Below are positions 27,472 through 36,287 of a stretch of 64,000 nucleotides of DNA, one piece after another. The stretch's first letter is position 1, and the number at the start of each line of letters is the position of its first letter. The position numbers and the translations under genes were made by a program. The stretch comes from Akkermansia muciniphila (GTDB lineage: Bacteria; Verrucomicrobiota; Verrucomicrobiia; Verrucomicrobiales; Akkermansiaceae). Under the pieces are notes generated by a model. That model was not told where the DNA came from and ran no database searches. It saw nothing but the letters and a program-made list of their open reading frames with translations. The stretch spans positions 62,001-126,000 of the forward strand of contig NZ_FXYA01000204.1 of NCBI RefSeq assembly GCF_900184965.1, written 5' to 3'.

Positions 27472-28653
27472 AGCAGAAACACCCCTCACATCTTTACGTC
27501 GGAATCCGTTGGAGAAGGCCATCCGGACAAGGTGGCCGACTACATTTCCGACTCTATTTTAGACGCCTGCCTGGCTCAAGACAAAACTAGCCGCGTTGCC
27601 TGTGAAACGCTGGTGAAAAGCAATATGGTCATTATTGCCGGAGAGCTGACGACCAAAGCGGTGATCGATCCGGAGAAAATCGCCCGCCAGGCCATTCGGG
27701 AGATTGGGTACTGCAACAGGCAGGACGACGATGTTTTCCATGCGGATACCGTCTTTTTCACGAACCTGCTCACGGAACAGTCTCCGGATATTGCGCAGGG
27801 GGTGGACGCCCGGGAGGCGGAGGGCAAGGGCCATGCGGAGCAGGGCGCCGGAGACCAGGGCATTATGTTCGGATTCGCAACGAATGAGACTCCGGAGCTG
27901 CTTCCGGCCCCCATCGTATTTGCGCACAAGCTGCTCATTGAGCTGGCCAGGCGGCGCAAATGCGGGCATGTGGACTGGCTGCGCCCGGACTGCAAGTCCC
28001 AGGTGGCTGTGGCCTATGGCGAAGACGGGCGTCCCAAGCATATTGAAAACGTAGTTATTTCCACCCAGCACACGGAAGACGTGGACCGTGGCACGATTTA
28101 CTCATATTGCGTCAAACTCATTAAAAATGTGCTTCCTTCGGAATTGCTGGATGAGAGGACGGAATACTTCATCAACCCCACCGGGAAATTCGTGGTGGGA
28201 GGCCCCCACGGGGATTCCGGCCTGACGGGACGCAAAATTATTGTGGACACGTACGGCGGCATGGGGCGCCACGGCGGCGGAGCCTTTTCCGGGAAAGACC
28301 CGTCCAAGGTGGACCGTTCCGCCGCGTATATGTGCCGCTGGGTCGCCAAGCACATTGTGGCTGCCGGGCTGGCGGACAAATGTGAATTGCAGGTGGCCTA
28401 CGCCATCGGCTACCCCACTCCGGTTTCCATCCGGGTGGATACGTTCGGCACGGGAAAAGTGGAGGAAAAATCCATTGAAGATGCGCTGGAAAGCATCTTT
28501 TCCTTCAAGCCTGCGGATATGGTGGAACAGTTGAACCTGCTTCAGCCTATTTACCGGGAGACGACGCACTACGGGCATTTCACCAATCCGGAGTTGCCCT
28601 GGGAACAGCTGGACGAAACGCGCCTGGCCTTCCTGAAACAACTTCTTCATTAA
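27469..28653 (+). CDS. metK: S-adenosylmethionine synthetase
   Basis: MetK makes SAM from methionine and ATP. The 394-residue protein has [20 protein letters not shown], the nucleotide-binding [11 protein letters not shown]-type loop ([11 protein letters not shown]) and the [19 protein letters not shown] motif. Length is typical. It starts within the putative operator region and has no ribosome-binding site upstream. It is 22 bp ahead of ahcY, forming a two-gene SAM-cycle operon opposite a SahR-like regulator. Confidence 0.97.
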   Translation: MSRNTPHIFTSESVGEGHPDKVADYISDSILDACLAQDKTSRVACETLVKSNMVIIAGELTTKAVIDPEKIARQAIREIGYCNRQDDDVFHADTVFFTNLLTEQSPDIAQGVDAREAEGKGHAEQGAGDQGIMFGFATNETPELLPAPIVFAHKLLIELARRRKCGHVDWLRPDCKSQVAVAYGEDGRPKHIENVVISTQHTEDVDRGTIYSYCVKLIKNVLPSELLDERTEYFINPTGKFVVGGPHGDSGLTGRKIIVDTYGGMGRHGGGAFSGKDPSKVDRSAAYMCRWVAKHIVAAGLADKCELQVAYAIGYPTPVSIRVDTFGTGKVEEKSIEDALESIFSFKPADMVEQLNLLQPIYRETTHYGHFTNPELPWEQLDETRLAFLKQLLH

Positions 28654-28675
28654 TCCTACGACAACGCTTACAGAC

Positions 28676-30091
28676 ATGTTTTCAGAAACGGAACAATACA
28701 AAGTGCGCGATATCGGCCTGGCGGATTTCGGCCGCAGGGAACTGGATATTGCGGAGCATGAGATGCCCGGCCTGATGGCCGTGCGCGAAAAGTACGCCTC
28801 CGCCAGGCCCCTGGAGGGCGTACGCATCATGGGCTCCCTGCACATGACGGTGCAGACGGCCGTGCTGATTGAAACGCTGACGGCTCTGGGCGCTTCCGTC
28901 CGCTGGGCGAGCTGCAACATTTTCTCCACCCAGGACCACGCCGCCGCCGCCATCGCCAAATCCGGCACGCCCGTGTTCGCCTGGAAGGGGGAGACGCTGC
29001 GGGAATACTGGGACTGCACGTGGAAGGCCATGAACTTTCCTGACGGGCTGGGGCCGCAGCTGATTGTGGATGACGGCGGAGACGCCACCCTGCTTATTCA
29101 CCGCGGGTATGAAATGGAGGAAGGCTCCGACTGGGTGGATACCCCGTCGGAATCGGAGGAAGAGGAAGTCATCAAGGCCCTGTTGAAAAAGATTGCCGCG
29201 GCAACTCCGGGCATTTTCCATCGCTGGCTTCCCGAACTGAAGGGCGTTTCCGAGGAAACGACCACCGGCGTGCACCGCCTGTACCAGATGCAGGCCGCCG
29301 GCCGTCTGCTGATTCCGGCCATCAACGTGAACGATTCCGTAACCAAGTCCAAATTTGACAACCTGTACGGCTGCCGCGAGTCCCTGGTGGACGGCATCAA
29401 GCGCGCCACGGACGTTATGGTTGCCGGCAAGGTGGCCGTCGTCTGCGGCTACGGGGACGTGGGCAAGGGCTGCGCCCAGTCCCTGCGCGGCATGGGGGCC
29501 CAGGTGGTCGTGACGGAAATAGACCCCATCTGCGCCCTTCAGGCCGCCATGGAAGGCTACCGCGTGCTGACGGTGGAAGATACGCTGGGCTGGGCGGATA
29601 TTTACGTGACCACCACGGGAAACTGCAACATCATCCGCATCGAACACATGGAAAAGATGAAGGACCAGGCCATTGTCTGCAACATCGGCCACTTCGACAA
29701 TGAAATCCAGGTGCACAAGCTCCAGACGTATCCCGGCATCAGTCATCTTAACATCAAGCCCCAGGTGGACCGCTACACGTTCCCGTCCGGCAACAGCCTG
29801 TATCTTCTGGCGGAAGGCCGCCTGGTCAACCTGGGCTGCGCTACGGGCCATCCCAGCTTCGTGATGTCCAACAGCTTCGCCAACCAGGTGCTGGCCCAGC
29901 TGGAGCTGTGGAATACCCGTAAAGACCGTTCCGTGGGCGTGGAAGTGCTGCCCAAGGTGCTGGATGAGGAAGTGGCGCGGCTGCACCTCGCCAAAATCGG
30001 GTGCAAGCTGACTGTCCTGCGTCCGGAGCAGGCGGACTACATCGGCGTTCCGGTGGAAGGGCCTTATAAACCGGACTTTTACAGGTATTAA
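28676..30091 (+). CDS. ahcY: Adenosylhomocysteinase
   Basis: AhcY hydrolyses S-adenosylhomocysteine to adenosine and homocysteine with bound NAD. The 471-residue product has [16 protein letters not shown], the catalytic-site [20 protein letters not shown] and the NAD-binding [17 protein letters not shown]. It ends in the diagnostic PDFYRY. It includes the roughly 40-residue insert found in long-form bacterial enzymes. It follows metK by 22 bp and ends before a strong terminator. Confidence 0.97.
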   Translation: MFSETEQYKVRDIGLADFGRRELDIAEHEMPGLMAVREKYASARPLEGVRIMGSLHMTVQTAVLIETLTALGASVRWASCNIFSTQDHAAAAIAKSGTPVFAWKGETLREYWDCTWKAMNFPDGLGPQLIVDDGGDATLLIHRGYEMEEGSDWVDTPSESEEEEVIKALLKKIAAATPGIFHRWLPELKGVSEETTTGVHRLYQMQAAGRLLIPAINVNDSVTKSKFDNLYGCRESLVDGIKRATDVMVAGKVAVVCGYGDVGKGCAQSLRGMGAQVVVTEIDPICALQAAMEGYRVLTVEDTLGWADIYVTTTGNCNIIRIEHMEKMKDQAIVCNIGHFDNEIQVHKLQTYPGISHLNIKPQVDRYTFPSGNSLYLLAEGRLVNLGCATGHPSFVMSNSFANQVLAQLELWNTRKDRSVGVEVLPKVLDEEVARLHLAKIGCKLTVLRPEQADYIGVPVEGPYKPDFYRY

Positions 30092-30115
30092 CTTTGTAAG
30101 GGTTTTCTTTTCCTG

Positions 30116-30148
30116 GCCGTTCCTCGCGGACTTTCCCGACGGAACGGC
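30116..30148 (+). terminator. Intrinsic terminator of metK-ahcY
   Basis: Arms GCCGTTCC and GGAACGGC (30116-30123 and 30141-30148) are followed by TTTTTTATTTT. It starts 24 bp after the ahcY stop. Confidence 0.9.
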
Positions 30149-30159
30149 TTTTTTATTTT

Positions 30160-30954
30160 CCCGGTAACGGGTGGAGCAGGAGGGCAGCCCGTTTATTTTC
30201 CTTCCTGCTTTTATGCAGGTCCCCTGTGGGTAGTGAAAAAAGGAAGGCTTTTTATCCTGTCTTTAAAGTTTAAATACCTTTCCGGCAGGCAACACGGAAG
30301 CAGTATTGGAATGTTGGCCAGACAAAGCCTCGGCCTGCTTGAAGGATTTCCCAAAACCGCTTGAATTTAGTAAAGGGGGCGGTTATCGAATGAAGCATAG
30401 GAGAAGAGCAGGAGCCTTTTCTTCTCCGCCAGAATCAGCCTCATCAGGCGGGCGGCTTTCTGGTATGTTATTTCCGCAGGCTTATGTCTGCCGTATATCT
30501 CTTCCTTGATAAAGAGGTTTCTGATTGTAACAGAAAAGAATATTTAAAAATGACGAATTCCAAATTCGGAGTCAAGGTTAAATTTTGAAAGAAAGGAGCT
30601 TCTGAAAATAAGTTTCCCCAATGACCGGGACCTTTCGTCTTCATGATTCCGTCCGGGGCTCCCCATCAATTCCCATTCCGGCAGAAATATTCATATCCGC
30701 CGGAAAGCCTGTATTTCAAAGAAAGTGGTTGATTATCAGCTTTATTCCCTTTCTGCGGAGAGTTCCTCCCGTCATGCGGCAATAATCGCACTCAATCTTT
30801 TTTCAACCTCAGGGAATTTGGAATCCCTCAATCGAATTTGGAATTCGTGTAGTATTCCCCCACTCTTTACACGGTGCATGCACCCGGAGAGCAAATCCTG
30901 TTTTTCAATGATTTATGTTGGAGGATACGGTTTGTTCCTCTACATCAAACGACC
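30160..30954. other. Gene-poor, AT-richer spacer with inverted and direct repeats
   Basis: I see no convincing gene in this 795-bp stretch. It holds a perfect 16-nt inverted repeat: ACGAATTCCAAATTCG at 30553-30568 and its complement at 30833-30848. The core GAATTTGGAAT also recurs as a direct copy at about 30814. The right-hand copies lie 100-140 bp before the glycan-related gene at 30955 and may be regulatory. No transposase, tRNA or att-like duplication was noticed. Confidence 0.55.
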
Positions 30955-31938
30955 ATGGATACTTCTTCCCGGAAAACGTCTCTTGTTGTGTTGTTCAACC
31001 ATCGGTATGACCGTAACATTCCGGTCATCAGAGAGCTTTATTCAAGACGCTTTTCCGGGTTGCTTCAATTAATGCCCTATTACAAGGGGGATGCCCCTGA
31101 CGTATGTTCCGTTTACGGGAATTCTTTCCAGTTTTATAATTATATTTTACAGTCCAGGGAAAGAATCAGACAGCTGGATGGCGATTATCTTCTCATCATC
31201 GGAGACGATCTTCTTTTAAATCCCGGGTTTGACGAATTTTCCACGCCGTCCCTGCTGGGAATTCATGGGGAGGATACGTGTTACCTTGACGGTTTTGTGG
31301 ACGTTTCTCTGCCGGTGTGTTACCGGGGAACGGCGGAAGCTCACCGTTTTTCCATAACTCCCCCCGGTATTGATGCGGAAAGCGTCAACAGGAACGTTCC
31401 TTCCTATGAGGAAGCCAGGCGGATTTTAAAATCCAGGAACCTCATGCGGCATGATGAATTGTCGCGCGTACGCATGTTTCTGCCCAAATGGAGTTCCGGC
31501 GGGATTCATGCGAATTGGAAAGTGTTGAAGGGCAGGGTATGGCATTTGCTGAATTACTGGAAGCACCGGATGAAAAAATACCGGTATTCCTATCCTGTCG
31601 TTTTCGGATATTCGGACATTGTCTGCATTCCGAAAGGGAGATTGGACGATTTCTGCCGTATTCTCGAAGTGTTCTCCGCATGGAACATGTTTGTGGAGCT
31701 GGCCATTCCCACGGCGTTGCAGCTTCTTCCCGGTACAAAACTGGCTACGCTGGAGGACACACAATACAAGTCGGGAAACGTCTGGTTCCCCCAGGATCCG
31801 GAACACTTTGAAGCCATGAATGCCGTCATCGGAGGGCTTTTGTCTTCTTCCGGAGGGAACCTTGACAAATTGCTTGCCTCCTTTCCGGAGGAATACCTGT
31901 ACCTCCATCCCGTGAAATTGTCCCGCTTTGCCAGGTAG
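30955..31938 (+). CDS. Putative glycosyltransferase-like protein
   Basis: The 327-residue protein starts at the ATG at 30955 (MDTSSRKTSLVVLFNHRYDRN). It contains DGDYLLIIGDDLLLNPGF, a DxD-like acidic pair in a Rossmann-type setting, and SYPVVFGYSDIVCIPKGRLDDF followed by an aromatic, acidic stretch. These features resemble GT-A type glycosyltransferases, but I cannot place it in a CAZy family. It is followed by a mutase-like flavoprotein and another transferase-like gene, so a role in a surface glycan is likely. Confidence 0.6.
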   Translation: MDTSSRKTSLVVLFNHRYDRNIPVIRELYSRRFSGLLQLMPYYKGDAPDVCSVYGNSFQFYNYILQSRERIRQLDGDYLLIIGDDLLLNPGFDEFSTPSLLGIHGEDTCYLDGFVDVSLPVCYRGTAEAHRFSITPPGIDAESVNRNVPSYEEARRILKSRNLMRHDELSRVRMFLPKWSSGGIHANWKVLKGRVWHLLNYWKHRMKKYRYSYPVVFGYSDIVCIPKGRLDDFCRILEVFSAWNMFVELAIPTALQLLPGTKLATLEDTQYKSGNVWFPQDPEHFEAMNAVIGGLLSSSGGNLDKLLASFPEEYLYLHPVKLSRFAR

Positions 31939-31967
31939 GGGCGTCAATAAATTGGCCTTTTTATCCC

Positions 31968-33233
31968 ATGATGAAATATGCTGTGATCGGAGCCGGGGTT
32001 TCCGGATTGTCCATGGCCGGAATGTTGCTGAAGAGAGGTCATGAGGTGGTTGTTTATGAAAGGGACTCCCGGCCCGGCGGCCTGATTAAATGCACGGAGG
32101 TGCAGGGTAATCTGTATCATCGGGTGGGCGGGCATGTGTTCAATTCCCGGCGGCAGGAGGTGCTGGACTGGTTTTGGTCCCGGTTTGACAGGGAGCGCGA
32201 TTTTGTTTCCGCCCGGCGCCGGGCGGTTATTTCCCTGGAGGGTGGGGCTGTGGTGGATTATCCCATTGAAAACCACCTCGACCAGTTTCCCGAGGCCGTC
32301 CGTTCCTCTATCGTCCATGAGTTGCTGGAACTTTACAGGAATCCTCCCGCGGAGCCCCGCTCCCTGGGAGAGTTTTTTCTGAACCGTTTCGGGAAAACCC
32401 TGAACAGCCTTTATTTCACGCCATACAATAACAAGGTGTGGAGGCAGGATATCAGCCAAATTGCCATGGATTGGCTGGAAAACAAGCTTCCCATGCCGGG
32501 TGTGGCGGAAATCCTGCTGAACAATATTGGGCACATCGATGAAAGCGTCATGGTGCACAGTTCTTTCTTTTATGCGAAAAACGGCGGTTCCCAGTTTCTG
32601 GCGGATACGCTGGCTCGCGGCCTTAAGGTCAGGTACCGGGAGGAAGCCGTAAATATCCTCCCGAAGGACGGGAAATGGCTCATACAGGGAGAGTTGTTTG
32701 ACAGAGTTGTCTTTACGGGGAATGTCAGGCAGCTTGGGGATTGTTTCCCCTGCGTGGACGAATTGCGCCCGTTTTTCCCCCGGATTTCAGAATTGCGCTC
32801 TCACGGAACCACTTCCGTGCTTTGCCGGATCTCCCCTAATGACTACAGCTGGATTTACATGCCCTCTCCGTCCCACCGTTCCCACCGGATCATTTGCACG
32901 GGGAATTTTTCCAGAAATAATAATAACGGGGACATCACCACCGCGACTATTGAATTTTCCGAGCAAATGGCGGCAGGGGAAATCAGGCGCCAGCTGGAGC
33001 TTATTCCCTTTTCCCCTGTGTATCTGGCTCATCACTGGGAAGAATACACCTATCCCGTTCAGGATGCCTCCAGCCGGACCCTCATCAGGGAACTAAAGGA
33101 GCGCCTGGAACCGAAAGGCATTTATTTATTAGGCCGTTTTGCGGAGTGGGAATACTACAACATGGATGCGGCCATTGGCGCGGCCCTTGATTTGGATAAA
33201 AGGCTGGCTGCGAAGCAGATGCCGCGGGGATGA
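31968..33233 (+). CDS. FAD-dependent UDP-galactopyranose mutase-like protein
   Basis: The 421-residue flavoprotein has the dinucleotide motif IGAGVSGLSMAGMLLKRGHEV followed by YERDSRPGGLIKC. VDYPIENHLDQFP recalls the YPIQN stretch of mutase relatives. The C-terminal FAD-contact GRFAEWEYYNMDAAIGAA is typical of UDP-galactopyranose mutase and related amine-oxidase-fold enzymes. It could instead be another sugar-nucleotide or carotenoid-type oxidoreductase. The neighbours on both sides look like glycosyltransferases, which supports a nucleotide-sugar role. It starts 29 bp after the preceding gene. Confidence 0.75.
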   Translation: MMKYAVIGAGVSGLSMAGMLLKRGHEVVVYERDSRPGGLIKCTEVQGNLYHRVGGHVFNSRRQEVLDWFWSRFDRERDFVSARRRAVISLEGGAVVDYPIENHLDQFPEAVRSSIVHELLELYRNPPAEPRSLGEFFLNRFGKTLNSLYFTPYNNKVWRQDISQIAMDWLENKLPMPGVAEILLNNIGHIDESVMVHSSFFYAKNGGSQFLADTLARGLKVRYREEAVNILPKDGKWLIQGELFDRVVFTGNVRQLGDCFPCVDELRPFFPRISELRSHGTTSVLCRISPNDYSWIYMPSPSHRSHRIICTGNFSRNNNNGDITTATIEFSEQMAAGEIRRQLELIPFSPVYLAHHWEEYTYPVQDASSRTLIRELKERLEPKGIYLLGRFAEWEYYNMDAAIGAALDLDKRLAAKQMPRG

Positions 33234-33519
33234 GTCAATTTCCGGGTATGGCAGAGTATTTGAACGGGGGATTGTTAATCCGCTGTCAATGGAAAACTTT
33301 AACAGAGAATAATTTCCGTACATAGAACACGGGTTGAAACAGGATTTTTTTTATCGCAAAAATTCCATTCAATCCTATAAACCATTTATAATTATTTTTT
33401 TATAGTTACACCTAAATTTTTTAGGAACAGACGGATTAACAACTCGTTATAGCTGAAAGCGCAGAAGATGTGCCCCTGTTTTTTACCAGGGGCATGCATT
33501 TCCACCGGAATTTGGGAGT
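33234..33519. other. AT-rich spacer between glycan genes
   Basis: No gene was seen. The central part (33340-33430) is far richer in A and T than its surroundings and includes a small hairpin, CCTAAA-TTT-TTTAGG, at 33411-33425. It could carry the promoter of the next gene. Confidence 0.4.
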
Positions 33520-34410
33520 ATGGCTATCCGTTATTGTTCTTTCGCGACCCGCGGCTACCGTTTGCGGCAATGGATGCAGATGATGAGCCTGAGGCTGGCG
33601 GATTCCTCTGTGGAATTGTCCTGTTGGAATCTTAATCGCCTGGAGAGGGAAGGAATCAGGGAGGCTGTTCCCTGGTTCGACCCGAATTTGCAGGGCGCCG
33701 GGTTTTGGGTATGGAAGCCTTTCATCATTCTCAAAGAGCTGGAACATTTGGAGGAAGGGGATTACCTGCTTTATACGGATGCGGGGCGTCCGCCGGGGAG
33801 GCTTTTCCATCATTCCTTGCAGCCGTTTGTCCAATGGCTCCGGGAGAAGGGGCAGGATATAATGCCGGGCGTGAACATTTCCTATTATACGGGGGACCTT
33901 ACGCGGTGGTGCAAGCAGAGCGTTTTTGATGAATTGAAGCTGGATAGCAGGTGTTTTGAAAAAGCGCCCCTGATTCAGGGATCATTCCTTTTCTTGAAAA
34001 AGTCGGAACAAAGCCTCCGAATTCTCCATGAATGGATGGATTTATGCCGTCAGTTCAAGCTGGTGTCTTCCGCAGCTCCGGAAGAAGAGAGCCGTTGCCG
34101 CTCCAATTTTGTGGCTCACACGCACGATCAGACGTTGCTGTCCCTCGTGGCGGCGCAACATCATCTGGACTGCCTGTATTCCGCGAAGGGCGTCATTCAT
34201 CTGGAAGGCCGCCGGGCGTTTGAGCGGCATCCCGGTTTTGACGACAAGGACCCGGACCGGTTTTTGGAAGAACTTGGCGCAAAGAAAGAGGAGCATCCCT
34301 TAATGCCCGTGGTTGGCTGTATGCAGCAGGCGTTTTTCCTGTATGAAAAAGCCATGAGTAAATTGATGAAGCTGGTTGGTTTGAGACCCCTCCGCGGGTT
34401 TTACCGTTGA
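33520..34410 (+). CDS. Putative glycosyltransferase (GxWVWKP / LYTDAG type)
   Basis: The 296-residue protein carries GAGFWVWKPFIILKELE followed by EEGDYLLYTDAG, a pair of motifs seen in a poorly characterised group of polysaccharide-associated glycosyltransferases. A basic loop and HTHDQTLLSL near residue 205 follow. No membrane helix or signal is present, so it is probably cytoplasmic. It is the third of three rightward glycan-related genes. The exact sugar and acceptor cannot be inferred. Confidence 0.65.
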   Translation: MAIRYCSFATRGYRLRQWMQMMSLRLADSSVELSCWNLNRLEREGIREAVPWFDPNLQGAGFWVWKPFIILKELEHLEEGDYLLYTDAGRPPGRLFHHSLQPFVQWLREKGQDIMPGVNISYYTGDLTRWCKQSVFDELKLDSRCFEKAPLIQGSFLFLKKSEQSLRILHEWMDLCRQFKLVSSAAPEEESRCRSNFVAHTHDQTLLSLVAAQHHLDCLYSAKGVIHLEGRRAFERHPGFDDKDPDRFLEELGAKKEEHPLMPVVGCMQQAFFLYEKAMSKLMKLVGLRPLRGFYR

Positions 34411-34493
34411 GGGACGGTTGTGGGCGGAAGGGGCGTCTGCCAGCTTCCGCCTTCGTGACGGACCGCGCCGGCCTGCTGTGGGGAAAAATAAAA

Positions 34494-34516
34494 AAGCGCC
34501 GGAAAAACCGGCGCTT
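34494..34516 (-). terminator. Intrinsic terminator of the sulfatase gene
   Basis: Arms AAGCGCCGG and CCGGCGCTT with a 5-nt loop, followed on the leftward strand by TTTTATTTTT. It lies 25 bp after the sulfatase stop codon. Confidence 0.9.
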
Positions 34517-34541
34517 GGAAAAGCAGTTTCCTGGGGAACTG

Positions 34542-36200
34542 TTACCAGGAAGCGTCGAATTTGGGGATAGGCGTTCCCTTGCCTCCGGGGCTGTTTTCCG
34601 GGACTTTATAGGCTTTACGAAGTTCGTGGTAACGCTTCTTGAGCTGCTCCACCGTATTTTTGTAGGCAGGATCGTCAATGACGTTTTTCATTTGCATGGG
34701 ATCCTTTTTCATGTCAAAGAGCATCCATTCTCCGCTGGTCCAGATGTAGGAAAGCGTGTAGCGGTCCGTCCGGATGCCGTCGTGGCGCGGGGCGTTGTGT
34801 TCGCCGGGATTTTCGTAAAAACAGTAGTAAATGGCATCCCTCCAGTTGTCGGGAGTCTTGCCCGTGAAAGCGGTGGGAAGCAGGGATACGCCCTGGAAGG
34901 TATTCATGTTTTCCGGGGTGTCCGCCCCTGCCGCGGAAACGATGGTGGGAGCGTAGTCGATGTTTTGCACCATGGCGTTGTTGCGGATGCCCGCGGGAAT
35001 TTTGCCGGGCCATCTCATGATGAGGGGCATGCGGAGGGATTCTTCAAAAATCCAGCGCTTGTCGTACATGCCGTGTTCTCCCATGTAGAACCCCTGGTCT
35101 CCGCAGTAGATGACCAGCGTGTCTTTCGCGAGCCCCTCTTTGTCCAGATATTCCATAAGGCGGCCGATGCTGTCGTCCACGGACAGAAGGCACCCCAGAT
35201 AATCCTCCATGTAGGCATGCCATTTCCATTCCGCAAACGCTTTCGGGTCCTTCAGTTTTCCGGATTTCATGCCGTCCACCAGGGACTTGGTGCGCTTGGC
35301 GTAATAGTCCGTCCAGGTTTTCTTTTCTTCCGGCGTCATGCGGTTCAGTTCGCCCAGGTCCCAGCCGTAGCCGGGGGAAACGATGCTTTTGCGCATCTCT
35401 TCCGGAACCTGGTCCTTAAGTACTTTGAGGTCGGAATAAATCGCCATGTGATTGGCGACGGTCTGCTGGTTTTTCTTCAGGAATTCCGGACGGTTGGCGT
35501 AGTCGTCATGGAAGTTGGCGGGCGGCGTCATGCCGGAGGTGTCCACCTTGCCCAGGTGGCGCAGAGCAGGGCACCAGGCGCGGTGGGGGGCCTTGTGGCC
35601 CACAACGAGCAGGAAGGGCTTGTTCTTGTCCCGGTTTTCCAGCCACTGGATGGATTTGTCCGTGACCACGTCCGTGGCATAGCCGGGAAATCGCTTCGTC
35701 TGGCGTTTGCCGTCCGGCTTGAGGCTGATAAAGTCCGGATTGTAGTAGCTGCCCTGGCCGGGGAAGATTTCCCACGTGTCGAACCCGGTGGGATTTGATT
35801 CCAGGTGCCATTTGCCGAAAAGGCCCGTCTGGTATCCGGCTTTCTGCAGCATTTTCGGGTAGGTGGGCTGGGAGCCGTCCAGCGGTTTCTGGCCGTTGAA
35901 GACAAAGCCGTTCATGTGGGAATGCCTGCCGGTCAGGATACAGGCGCGGGAGGGGCCGCACAGGGAGTTGGCGCAGTAGCTGCGGTCAAAAACCATGCCC
36001 TGGCGTCCCAGTTTGTTGAAGTTGGGCAGGGCGACGGGGGAATCGTCTTTGCCGGTGCCCAGCGTCTGGTAGGCGTGGTCGTCCGTAATGATAAAGAGGA
36101 TGTTCGGTTTCTTATTTTCCGCGGCCCTGGTTTGGGCTGACAGGGGAACTGCCGCCAGCAGGGCCAGAGTTCCGGCGACGATGGTTTTCAAGGGTCTCAT
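34542..36200 (-). CDS. Secreted sulfatase, Cys-type
   Basis: The 552-residue protein has a signal peptide (residues 1-22, TLALLAAVPLSAQ). The metal-binding start is NILFIITDDHAY (Asp 40, Asp 41). The modification site CGPSRACILTGR has Cys 81, to be converted to formylglycine. DNAMVQNIDYAPTIVSAAG-type and GDQGFYMGEHGMYDKRW segments are typical of family S1 sulfatases. In a mucin degrader the likely substrates are sulfated host glycans such as GlcNAc-6-sulfate or galactose sulfates; the specificity is not readable here. It is divergent from recQ. Confidence 0.9.
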   Translation of the reverse strand: MRPLKTIVAGTLALLAAVPLSAQTRAAENKKPNILFIITDDHAYQTLGTGKDDSPVALPNFNKLGRQGMVFDRSYCANSLCGPSRACILTGRHSHMNGFVFNGQKPLDGSQPTYPKMLQKAGYQTGLFGKWHLESNPTGFDTWEIFPGQGSYYNPDFISLKPDGKRQTKRFPGYATDVVTDKSIQWLENRDKNKPFLLVVGHKAPHRAWCPALRHLGKVDTSGMTPPANFHDDYANRPEFLKKNQQTVANHMAIYSDLKVLKDQVPEEMRKSIVSPGYGWDLGELNRMTPEEKKTWTDYYAKRTKSLVDGMKSGKLKDPKAFAEWKWHAYMEDYLGCLLSVDDSIGRLMEYLDKEGLAKDTLVIYCGDQGFYMGEHGMYDKRWIFEESLRMPLIMRWPGKIPAGIRNNAMVQNIDYAPTIVSAAGADTPENMNTFQGVSLLPTAFTGKTPDNWRDAIYYCFYENPGEHNAPRHDGIRTDRYTLSYIWTSGEWMLFDMKKDPMQMKNVIDDPAYKNTVEQLKKRYHELRKAYKVPENSPGGKGTPIPKFDASW

Positions 36201-36287
36201 ATTGCCTGGAGGATATAGGATGGCGCCGCCGTGTCAATGTCATAGGATTCCTTTTGCCGGTATTCTGCGTTATGGTATTCTCGCCCC

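Noticed and set aside
30725-31072. A 115-codon rightward frame before the glycan cassette
   Set aside because: It overlaps the better-supported gene at 30955 in another frame, and its last part is a shadow of that gene.
33411-33425. CCTAAA-TTT-TTTAGG hairpin as a further DtxR-type box
   Set aside because: The half sites are in the opposite orientation (CTAA then TTAG) with different spacing, so it does not match the consensus.
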